A DNA stretch of 64,000 nt from Elephas maximus indicus (taxonomy: Eukaryota; Chordata; Mammalia; Proboscidea; Elephantidae): NCBI RefSeq assembly GCF_024166365.1, contig NC_064843.1, forward strand, positions 58,118,532-58,182,531, written 5' to 3'. A model generated the notes under the pieces. The model was not told where the DNA came from. It made no database searches and saw nothing but the letters and a program-made list of their open reading frames with translations. The first letter of the stretch is position 1; the number at the start of each line of letters is the position of its first letter. A program made the position numbers and the translations under genes. Shown here piece after piece: positions 21,201 through 33,200 of this stretch.

Positions 21201-24200
21201 CCGGACGGCCGCTGCCCAGGGCCTCCAGGTGCTGGCCTCTCCCTCCCCATGCCCAGCCCACTCAATCACACACCCGTCTTCTGTCCCCGCCCTGCCACCA
21301 GTTACATGGGATTAAAGGTGGCCACAGTCCGGGGGCGGGGGTGCTGTGGCCTGGGTGCCAGTGCCGGCTTCAGGGCTGACACAGGCACGTGATGGAACGA
21401 AGCCAGCAGGACTCTCGTAACCACCAGGCTTTGCCCCCAGGATGAGGTACGCAGGAAGGGCAGACAGGGGCTGGGAGGGCTGGGCTCACTTGCTCTTGGG
21501 GTCACAGGATAGGGTTCTGTGCAGCAGTCAGCAAGACACTCATCACTTCCTCCCAAGAGTGATTACCTTCTTACAACCAAGCCAGCCCCAAACCTTTACT
21601 CAACTCCCTCCACAGCTTAGTAACCACGGGATGCCTCAGATCCACCCCCTTATCACTCAGCTGAAGAAGTGGGGCCCGGAGAGGTTAAGACCTGTCCTCC
21701 ACCGCCTGCCACCTGCTGGGTCCCAAACAGTCCCTCCCCACAGCCCCAGGCTGCTGGCTTACCGTCTCCGCCAGGATGCTGCGGTACTGGTCACACTCGG
21801 CCTGCAAGGTGTTCTGTGCATCCTCTGCCTCCTGCAGCCTGGAGGCCAGGTCCTGGGTGGGGGGAGAGTGGGGTCTGGTTAGCCCAACCAGGTGTCCTCC
21901 TGGCTGGGATGAGGCGACTCGGCTCCCACCCTGCTCACCGGAGAAGGCTCCGTAGGGGCCGGCGGCTGCTTCCGCAGCTCTGAGCCTTTCTCTTGGAGCT
22001 CCCGCAGCCACTCGGCGTAATTCTGCAAGAGAGGCAGAGGAGGGGCCTAGCGGCGCTGCCTGTGAAGGCTCAGGGTGCACAGGGCTGGGGTGGGCTCCCC
22101 TCTCTTACCTGGTGCGATATGGCAGTGAGCTCTGGCAGGACGGACTGCAGGGCCTCTCTGGTCTGTGTCTCAGTCAGGTGGAGCTGCCGCTCAGACTCCT
22201 CCTGTGGGCGGGGGGGAGGGGTGTGAGAGGGATAACTGGGGAGCAGGGTGAGGACACCCCAGGGGTGTGTATTTGTGCCTATGTCTTCCTCCAGGAAGGG
22301 CACAGCCTCAGTGTTCCCAGGGAGACAAGAGCCAAACACAGGGAAGACAAAATGAGATGGCTCGTGGGCAGAGCTGGTCGGGGGTGTTTAACACCAGCCT
22401 GTGCCTAGCACCCCTCAACAGACCAAGCTCTAATGGGGGTAATGTGGCAGCCCCCAATGGCAGGGACATGGCAGGGATGCTCAATACATGCTCATTTTCC
22501 GTGTGTGTTGCGGGGGGTAGGGGGGAGGACCCAAGACTGGGCGACGGAGTGGGATGGGAAGGAGCCGGGGAGCAGTCAGGACACCCCAAATGCTGGAAAG
22601 CAGAGTTGAGATGGGGCTGATAGTAAAGGCAGAGAAGAGGCACGTCTGACAGCAGCGACCAGCCTCAGGGGTTTCTCTCCAGTGACCAGGAGATGGCCTG
22701 CACTGCAGATGGCGAAACAGGCTCAGTGAGGCTCAGAGACTTTGTCTGGGGCCCAGGGGTCACTCTGGCACTGGAGCCCAGCAGTCCTTCTGAGGAAGGG
22801 GTGGCAGCTCCCGCCCAGCACAAACTGGAGAAAAAGAATGGCTGACCCAGGTACACCGCAAAGCCCAGAGCAGGGTGGCAGAGCTCCACCCTGTAGGAGG
22901 CCCCCGAAGGTTCCGGCTACAGGTATTTCTGAATAACCTGTCTCCCGAAGGCTGACGCTGCTGCCAGCCCTGGCCAAGACCCGGCCATGCCTGTCAGCTG
23001 GGACTAGGAACCCTAACCAGGTAGAGCTGCCGGAGGTGACAGGGCATTCTGGACTGTGTGCTATGGAGAACAGCTATGAACACTCAGCATGGCCACTGCA
23101 CACACATCCTGCACTCCTCTCTGCAAAGTGCTGAAACATGACTGGTTATTCAGATAGTGCCCGGGGTCCCCCTGAGCCAGAAGACCCTGAGGCCAGTTCC
23201 TGTCTGTATGGCTGTGTGACTGTGAGCAAGGCAGGTGACCTCTCCAGTCACAGCTTCTGTGTGTGCCACACAGAGGCCAGAACGTCCCTGAAGTCACTCC
23301 TAGGGCTCAAAGCCCAAGGTTCTAGCAGCTCTGACTGGAGGCCAGCCCTCCACCCCTGCCCTGTCTTGGGGTCCTTGTCTGATGAAGCTTTCCTGCTTCC
23401 TGGGATGGTTGATGAAGGTCACTGCAAGACTCATGACTTGAGACAGACAGACATGTAAGAATGAGGCTGGCTGCCCAGAGGCACTCCTCAAGGGATAGAC
23501 ACATGTGGCCAAAGGACCAGTGGGTGAGGATCCCAGGGCCAGGAGCCCCAGCACGGCTGGGCTGGCCAACTGCTCGTGTCTTAAAGCCGCTGTTGACCAT
23601 CTTGGGAGGCCGGAGTAGCGCCTTCCAGAAGACTCTGCAGGTCATGTCTCTGCCCAAGTCTCAGCACTGGCCCCTATCGAGGCTCCAGGGCAATGTGGGG
23701 ACCCTCAGGAACGGTGACATCCCCACGCCTCAGGCCAATGTGGAAATGATTCCTGAGGGCTCGCTACAAAAAATGTCTTCTTCTGTGACTTAAAGATTAA
23801 TCACAGAATGCACCGGGCCAAGCCTGCATGACCCCAGAGAGCCTAAGAAGCAGGACTATTCAGACAAGATACCATGGAAGCAAAATGATGAAAACAAGTG
23901 TCTTCAACTGGTCCCTCTGCCCAGAGGCTGCATGCAACTCTGCCCCCTGGTGGCAGAGGCCAGGAGAGCACGTGCAATCCAGTGTGCACCCTTCTGACTC
24001 ATCTCAACGAAGTGGAGAAAAGAAAGGAGGGAGGGAAGAAGAAAGAAAGGAAGGAAAGAGAGGCAACGCAGAAGCTCAGGGGTTGCCCTGTGTGCCAGCC
24101 CCCCACCGCCCACCGAGGACTGCTCTGAGGTGTCTGGGCAGATGCGTCTGAGGATCGACCAGGAGGCTGACCTTGGCCTGGGTCAGGGAGCGCAGCTTCT

Positions 24201-27200
24201 CCTCGCAGGCCCTCTCAGCTGTGGACAGTGCCTCCATGGCCTTCCAGTTCTTCTCCCGGAGGTCCTGGGGGTGGGGGGTGGTGGGCAGGGAGGGCACGTG
24301 GGGAACATCAGCGGCCGCACGGACCACACGGCCCCACAAGCTGCCCCCGCATTGGGCATCTGCCCAACCCATTCCAAACCCCAAAGCAGACCTGCTAAGG
24401 GACACAATGCCCTCTTCTTTGGCCCACCCCATCAGCTTGTGACCTCTCTTAAGCAGCACTTCAGGCCATGGCGGCCCCGCCCGACATGGGGTGGGCAGGC
24501 CACAAGGTGTGAAGAGGCAAGCCCCTCAGACAGGCTGCAGACGGAGGCGCGGAAGGTCAGCCTGTCCCTTGGATCTCAGCCCTGCTCAGGCCACCAGAGC
24601 CAGGCTGACCTGCTTGGCCAGCAAAGCCCCTTTCTGACTCTCTCAGGGCAATTTCAGAGAAAAGGTTCCTCAGGCTGTTTCTGAAAAAGCAACCCCTCTC
24701 AGGCCCGGCCTCTGCCCAGGCCTTCCCCCAATACGCCCTCTGCAGCAGCGCCTGCCCCGGACACTCACGTTGTTCTTCACCTTCTGCTGTTCCACAGCTT
24801 CTCTGAGCTCAGTGGCCTCCTTCTCCAGAGATGACACTTGGGACTCCAGCTCCTGGAGGCTGACGGGAGACAGTGGGTTCACTGCTCTGGTCCTGAGGCC
24901 CCACAGCCCCACTGCCCAGGTTCTACCTCAGGTGTTCCCCTTCCTCTGTCCATGGTTCCTCCCTGGCCCAAGGCCCCAGTCCAGCAAGGGTCACGCAGAC
25001 CACCTCCACCAGGGCCTGCCCAGGTCCACCTGGAGTGCACAAGCTGAGCAAGAGCCAGCTTGCTCCAGCCCCCATCAGTCCAGGGTGCTGGGGGCCGGGG
25101 TGCAGAACCCAGAGGCTGTCCCAGATTCTCACTGGCTGCTGGGGCTGGGAGGGGCTGAAGAGGCCACAGTGGCCTGGGCGGCTATGCGTTCCACACCCTG
25201 CTTCCCGTGCGGTGTGTCTGTTACTTCGTGAGCTGCACCCACTAGACCTGGTCCTACCCCACCACCACAGACGTGGCAGCCGGCTTCTCTCTGCGGCTCT
25301 GCTGACCTGCAGAGACCCCCCACCCCCTGCAAGCTAAGACTCATGACAGCTGCCATCCACACACCAATGGAGACTCGGAGCAGCCACCCGGGTCACTGAC
25401 TTCCCACCACTGGGAAGTGAGGCCATCTGCCCAAAACCAAGCTCTTCCAAGACCCCCAGCCTTCTCCTCTGTTCTGTGCCCTGGGGTGTGAGTGTGAAGG
25501 ATCACCACAGGTGAACCCAGAGCCGTGGGACCGGCGAGATAATGGCCCTAGCCTTCTTGCTTCCTTCTAGGTCCGAGCCCTGTGGCTGAGCCCACCCTCA
25601 CCCAGAAAGGGAAGGGGCGACGTGAGAACTGCACTAGCTCTTCTGAGGAACAAGCTTCCAGTGAGCATATGAGTATGTTACACTCTCTGTGTGAGAAAGA
25701 TGGGAAAGGCCCCAAAGACACACGAAACCCAACGTCCAGAGCTGACGTGAATCGAAGCAATGCGGGCCATTCTGAGGCACAGGGAAGAAATCCTCATCCC
25801 CAGAGGTGGGTGCTCTGTGGGGGCGGGGGTGCCATCAGCGCAGGGAGGCGCGGGGCTCTGGCCAGCAGCCGGCCTGCACGGGCCCATGCATACGCCCCCA
25901 CCCACCTGCCTGCCAACATGACTTTTAAACTTCAGGTGGTATCACATCAGTGGGTCAGGAAAGCAATTTAGTGGGGTACCAACACTTAACAAAAAACAAG
26001 ACAAAAGGCAACAGCACAACCACATGTACGAAAGGTAAGTTGGGTTTGTCAAACTCTTCAGATACATGTGAGTGAATCTACTGTATTTCCCACCATGAGC
26101 CGCGGTCAAAGCTTCACAGAAAGCCTCATTCTGGCTCCCTGACACTGCCGCGGCACTGCTGGCCACCACACAGCCTCACAGTTTTACCCTAAACGCAACT
26201 TGCATTTGGCCTGCAAGACAGGGTTGGTTTCGGACCCACAGACCCTGCCCCTGCCAAAGCCTGGCTGGGAGCCCTCAGGAGCCCCACACCTCACAACTTG
26301 CTCCCGACACCCCCCCATTATACAACAACCTGCTTCCAGCCAGCAACCCCGAGAGTGGCCCCCAGGAGAACAAAACCCCGAAGAAGAAGAGAGCCAAGCC
26401 AGCAGGGGCAGGGACCTGGTTCCAGAATTTCTGGGGCCAGTTTACGAGTCTACACAACAGAGGAGTTGACCCAGACTGGATTCAACTTTCAGAAACTTGT
26501 TTGGGAAGGAAATAAAAATCAGATTTCACCAGACACATCTGCATGAGGCAAAAAAGTAAAATTGTGCCTTTTAGTACAAGGCTGAGTCACCCCAGTAACT
26601 CACTGTATGGGCCAAGATCTCACCTTAAAGCACAAGGGCAGAAACCCCAACACGCACAAGCTCCCTGCCCCCCAGTCATCGCCCCTGAGAACCAAGTCGG
26701 CCCAAGGTCTCTGGAGCCAAGGGCGCCAGCGGGGAGTCAGGCCGAGGGGCTGGGCTGGGTCTCCCGTGACTTGTACTGGGCCTGTGGGAGGCTGGCTTCC
26801 TTCCCAGCCCCCAACCCCAGGGCCAGATGTGGACCACACTGGGTGAGAAGCGTACAGTCGTTGACTCACCGCAGTGACAGCCAAGGAGAGGGGGCCGTGT
26901 TGGCTGGATGACTGGGGAGTGGACACACCCATGCTCACCTCCTTCCCTGGGGCTGGCTCTGTGGACTCTCGGCCTCATGAGCACCTGCTCCAGGTAACAA
27001 TCCCAAGGACTCTAGCCAGACTTGTGATCCCCACCCAGGTGTTGGCCCCAGCCCTCCAACAGTCCCTGACCATGCCCAGCTGGGGCCTGTTGACCCCAAG
27101 AAGGGCAAGGTCTGGCTACGGGAGAGTTACCTTGTGGATAAAGAACACAACCCTGCCATGGCTGGCTCTAAATTGCATCAATATCCCCTATCTGTGGTCC

Positions 27201-30200
27201 AGCAAAAGACCTAGGCTATGTCCCAGATCCTTGATTCTGGGTTTTGTGACAACCTTGCCTATTTTTGATTTCCTGACCTCAGTCCCTAAAATCCCTTGCT
27301 TCAGTCCTACCTGGTAAACACACAGAAACCTTCCCCACTGCCAGCACACAGAGGCACCTCCCACCACCCCCACAGGTGAGTCCTGGCTGCCCTCCCTCCC
27401 GCCAGGCCACCCTGCCCTCCTGTCACTGGAAGGAGATGGAAGGGACCTCTGACACAGGACTTCCCCAGGGGAACTGGCACCCACTGACGGCCCAGCACGA
27501 AGTGACCTCGCCTCACCAGCTTACCGGGCGTGCTGCTGGTCGGCCTCCGCTTGGCTGGCCTGGAACAGAGACAGAGAGCTCACTCACTCTTCATCACCCT
27601 GCCTTATACAGTGGGTGGGGGACGTGGATGGGCCCACCCTCCCCTCCTGTCAATCCCGGAGAAGGCCCAGCTGACCTGGGCATCCCTGGCCTGGCCGGCC
27701 TCCAGCAGGGCCTCGATGGACCGGATCCTCTCCGTGAGCTGTGTGTTCTCAGTCCTGGCCTCCCTGAGCTGCCCCTGGAGGCTGCCCAGCTCCTCACATT
27801 TGCTTTTCACCTCTGCTTCCGAGGACTGCAGCTTGCTGTACAGCTCTGTCGTAGAACGAGGGAGACGAGAGAGAGGGAGATGAGAGAGAGGCCAGGACCA
27901 CGCCCCCCTTCACCGTGTCTGCTCGTGTGCTGAGGATGATGGACGTGCCCCTGGCTGGGCTTATCAGCCCCTGGCTCCAGGACCCCCTAGAATAGGATGA
28001 AATGCCCTCTACCCTCCATGGAAAACCACAGAACAAATCTGAGTTGAAGTTTCTACAAATTCCTTCTCCAGTAGACTTGCTCACAGCAGAGACCAGGGCA
28101 GGGGTGACTGGACCAGAAATTTTCCAGAGTGGCTGATAATCCTGCTGACCCTGCTTTCCTTGGCTGGCTCCTGCTCCCCCTCCCCAACCCTGCAGTGTCC
28201 AGGACCCCTCCCTATCTCCTCTCTGGGTGTCCTCCTCCCAGGTGACCTCAGAAGGTCCCATGGCTCTAAATGTAACCCTGTGTTTATGGCTCCCCGGCTG
28301 GTCTGCCCTCCCAGTGACACTAACTAGGCAGCTCGGTCTGACATCACCAGAGTGCCCAGGCCCCTCGCCCTGCGTGCCCTTGCCACCCCAGCTGCTGGCA
28401 AGGCCCTGTTGGCTCCATATTCCACCTCCTCCCCACCTACACTTCATGGTCACCTGGGCCAAGCCCCATCATCCCCTCTGGCCTGGACAAGGGGCTCCTC
28501 CCTGGTCTCCCGGGTGATACCTGCCCCTACAGTCCACTCTCCACCCAGCACCAGTATCCAAAGTGCCAATCAGATGGCCTCGTCCACTGCCCCAAGCCCT
28601 CCGGTCACTTCCTGGCACACTCTCATCACTCCCAAGCCATACCATCTCAGGGCCCTGCACTGGCTGTCCCTCCTCCCCCGGTCCCTGGTGACTGCAGCGC
28701 CCACTCTTCCTGTCCCCCAGAGCTCAGCTTAGACACCCTCTAGCTCCAGTGAGGCCTCTTTGACTACCAATCTAAACCCACACCTGGCCCTCTGGATCAG
28801 GGGTCAGCCAACTACGCCTTGTAGGCCAAGCTGGCCCCCGGCGAGAACCCAGCCAGGCCCCTATGCTTCCAGACTGTCTGTGGCTGCTTTTGCACTGCAG
28901 CGACAGAGGGGGGCACTTGTGAAGACACCATGTGGCCCAGGAAGCTGGTTCTGCACAGAAACAAGTCGCCACCCCAGCTCTAGGTCATGTAGGCTCTTGT
29001 GCCTGGATGGGGTACAGTGCTGTGTGACGCTATTGTTGCAGGTTTATCTGACGATGCCAATATCCCTCCTAGAGGGTAGTTCTGTGCACCGCTTCGTCCT
29101 GCAAGTCCCTGGTGCCCGTGACCTGCCCACGACACTCAGGTGCACACTAGGCAGGGAGCTATCACTGGCCCATCATGAAGCAGGCCTATGCGCATGGAGG
29201 ACCACAGCCTTCCAAACCCCAGCCTGGCCTCTGGGTAGATCTAGATGGGAGAACCAGGGAGGCCCAACGCAAGCACGTGGCACCAAGTGGGCCAGTGATG
29301 GCCGCAGGAGAATGACCTTGGCTCAACCAGTAGCCATGAGGGCTTGGAGGGTGGGAGGGAGCCCCGAGGAGGCTGGGGCGGGGCGGGGTGGGGGTGGCGC
29401 TTTCTGCTCCCCCACATCCGGTCTCCAGCTGCAGGGTTCAGTTCCCTCCTCACCGACTCCCTCACTTGGCCAGGGTCAGCCCACTCCTCAGGTTCTGGGG
29501 ACCCAGCACCAACCTGCCCGTGGGGCCCAGAGCGAGGCACCCGAGAAGCATGCCCTCACCCGCCATCTGCTGCTGCTGCTCCTGGGCCTTCTCCATGTCC
29601 GCCTGGAGGCTGGCATGGCTGGTCTGGGAGCGGCAGAGCTCCCGGCTGACCTCGTCCAGGCGTTTCTGCAGGGCTTCCTCATTTTCCTTGTGCGATGCCT
29701 GGAGGGCGGGAGGAGCCGTAAGGACACGGAAGGCCGCCTCATCAGCTCTGCCTCTGAGCAGGGCAGAGGCTCCACGCGGCCATCCTATGCCTGGGAGAGC
29801 CACGAGCTCTTGGTTTGCCTATTCTAGAAAGAACGTCCTTCTTTAACACTCTCGAGTCTGCAGCAAACTCCGTCCCAGCCAACACCCTTCTAGTGAGCGG
29901 AGGTGGTGGCAAGGGACCCACACTCACCTTTTTTCTGTTTCCCCAGCACAGTCCCTTGGTTCCTTTCCCAGCTGCTTCTGCTCTACCACTTATACACACA
30001 CGGGCATCGCTCATAATTAAGATCATTTCATGTGGACAGCTCTGACTTGGTTCTTAATATCAAGTGAACCACATGAAATTGCCGACTGTCAGCCATCTTT
30101 GAACTACAAAAGTGGCCACTTGGTATGGTTCAGCCTACTCTTTTGCAGATGTTTTCACACGAGTATGAATAGGTTGTCTCGTTCTCTTGACGGCCACATG

Positions 30201-33200
30201 CCTGTGTGGAGGCGGTACAACTGGCGGGTGGCTGTCTGGGTCTCTGATGGTCTCAACCCTGGCTCCAGCGAGCATCCTGGTATACCTAACACTGGACTCT
30301 GGGGCAGCAGTGCCGAGTCGGGCCTCAGACTGTGGCCAGCCCCCTGAAGAATTCAGTTCTCACTGTTTTCAGAGGAAGCTTGTCTGGGGCAGGGCCGACA
30401 AACAGGGGACAGACACCCACAGAGGCCATCTCTCAGCCCCTTTAACGTGCTGTTACCCACACCCTGACTTTTAGTTCCTTTTAGCATAACAGCTTCTGAA
30501 GGAAAACGACAGAGACAGGGGCCCCTGACGGCGGGCGCCACTCTCCACTGGGAGAGCCTGGTGGATCACGTCCATTGAGAAGTAAGTGTGCCGCACAGTG
30601 GAAAACTCTGGGCGGCCTGAGGGTGAGCAACACTTTCTGCATTGGAACATGGCAGAGCATCAGTTCAAACTCCGGTGGGGGGGTGGGGAAGAAAGGATGG
30701 TGGTGACAGCCGCTCCACAGCCCTGCATCCCCCTCCAGCTCCAGTGCTCCCCAGAGGGAGGGATGTCAATGGGGCGGAGACATTTGCAGCTGGAAGCACT
30801 ACCACCAGCTTTTCCTCGCTCTCCCACTCAGACTGCAGGGAGCCGCCCACCGCATGCATCTCTCCATCCATCACTGACATCAATGAGAACACTGTTCCAT
30901 CAGTCAAGCAACAAAAAATCAAAGGCCCACCTGGACTCAGAACCAGAAACTTATAAAAAGAAACCTTTACTGGAAGGCACACGCACACCTCTTGGGACGA
31001 GATGACCGTTCCAACTGGGAGGAGAGCGTGACGCACATGAGCCAGCCACACTAGACAACCCCAGAGCCAGGCTTGTGGTACGCAGGCCAGCGGACTTCAT
31101 AAAGACACACTAGACAACCCCAGAGCCAGGCTCGTGCTATGTAAGCCAGCAGATTTCATGAAGCCACACTGGACAACCCCAGAGCCAGGCTCGTGCTATG
31201 TAAGCCAGCAGATTTCATAAAGCCACACTGGACAACCCCAGAGCCAGGCTCCTGTTACGCGGGCCAGTGAACTTTATAAAAACCCCTGGGTTTCTAAGGT
31301 TCAGTTCATCCACTGGAAAAACAAGAACCAGGACAGATGTCTTCATGCTCTCAGCATACCACTTTCTTCCGAGCAGGCCTGGCCAACCCCAGGGGACCCT
31401 GAGCTAGGGACAGTCTCCACCTCCCAATGCTAGCCTCTAGGACCCCAAGGCCAGTATGGGAGGTGCCCTCACACACACTGGCCCCCAAGAACCAGCTCAC
31501 AGCAAAGGAGCCTCAGATTAAGGCAGGACAGCCACACACAAAGCCCCACTCCTCATGTCAGCGTGACAGAGGCGCTTCCTGTCATGGATTGAATTGTGTC
31601 CCCCAGAAGAGTGTATCAATTTGGCTAGGCCACGATTCCCAGTATCGTGTGACTGTCTACTGTTCCATCATCCGATGTGATTTTCCCGTGTGTTGTGGAT
31701 CCTGCCTCTGTGGCTTAGCGGCAGTTACGTTAATGAGGCAGGTACTCAATCTACAGAATTAGGTTGTGTCTTGAGGTAATCTCTTTTGAAATACAAAAGC
31801 GAAACGCAAGCAGAGAGACAGGGGGACCTCATACCAGCAAAAAAGCAGCACCGGGAGCAGGGTGCATCCTTGGGAGCCAGGGTTCCTGTGTGAGGAGGCT
31901 CCAGTCCAGGGGAAGACTGATGATAAGGCCAACAGAGACAGAAAGCCTTCCCCTGGAGCTGATGATCTGAAATGAACTTGTAGCCTTCTAGACTGTGAGA
32001 GAATAAATTTCTCTTTGTTAAAGTCATCCACTTGTGGTATTTCTGTTATAACAGCACTAGATGACTAAGACACTTCTTAAAATCTAAATTTCCAAGTCTG
32101 ACCAGAACATTTCTGGAACGAGACTTCAGAACCCACATTTACTGAGATTTTGTTATAGGCAAGGCCCTGTCCTTAACATTCTGTGCGTGCCAGCATGGTT
32201 AATCCCCATAGCCACCCTGCAAGGCAGGGGCTGCTGCCGCCCCAGCGTGACAGCTGGGGAAACTGAGGCTTTCGAGTATCATGCTAAGAAGTGGCAGAGT
32301 GGGGCCTAAACTGTGCAGCCTGATGCCAGAGGTCCCACTGCCAATGACTCATCTTCTTTCAGTCCCAGGCTCTGGAACCCTGAGGGCCCTGAGGCCTAGA
32401 GAGGCAGGAGCAGCTGACTGGTGACAAGGCCAGGCCAGGGCTCTGTCTTAGCAGCCCCTTCTAAGACGACAAAGCATGAGGATAGCAGCCTGGGGCCCAC
32501 ACCATCGGCTTCAGCCCTGCGTATGTCAGAGCCACCTGGGGTCTTTAAACACAGCCAGCCAGGCGGCCCCACGGCTCTGACTGGCCTGGGTAGGCCTGTT
32601 TCACCATCACAATCCCACCTCGTGAATTCCAACTGTGTTTATCTGTCCACATTTCCTTTCAGTCCTCTTTACATACCCGAACACCAACCTTACCGTTACA
32701 TGTTTGTCTCTTGTCCCTTCCAGGAGGGAGTCCCTAATGTCCTTGCAAACTTATAGCCTGGCCTTGATAATTGAGCAGAAAAAGGGTCAGAAGCCCCCCA
32801 AGTAGCCAGCTCTTTCTTGTCACCAAGAAGTTAAGCCCTGAGCTGGCACAGCTCTGAAGCTAGTCTTGAGGGGTGCTAATCCTGCCTCTCACTCCCCCTC
32901 GCTGTGTACACTGGGGTAGTGGCTTAACCTTTCTGTGCCTCTAAACTGCCTTAAGGGTAAAATGCAGGTAGTTGTACTAGCTACTTCACAGGGTCACATG
33001 GAGAATTAACTGAATTAAAGCTCAAAGGTGCACAGATATCTTAGGACAATGCTTAACCAAAAAAAAACCAAAAAAAACCCATTGCCATTGAGTTGATTCC
33101 AACTCATCGCGACCGTATAGGATAGGGTAGAACTGCCACATAGAATTTCCAAGGAGGGCCTTGTGGATTCGAACTGCCCACCTTTTGGTTAGCAGCCATG

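Larger units (their letters stand above)
15270..24768 (-). other. RRBP1: RRBP1 introns between coding exons 10 and 23
   Basis: Thirteen GT-AG introns, from 86 bases (21853-21938 and 22023-22108) to 1970 bases (22202-24171), separate exons of 39-144 nt. Recognisable contents are a MER5 piece (16095-16215), a CA/TG microsatellite (18829-18870), a minisatellite (19484-19812), a MIR piece (22690-22795) and a purine tract (24018-24061). I see no other gene. Confidence 0.85.

Noticed and set aside
28760-29827. 355-codon open frame on +
   Set aside because: It overlaps RRBP1 exon 7 on the opposite strand, a hAT relic and GC-rich intron. There is no domain, splice context or start support.
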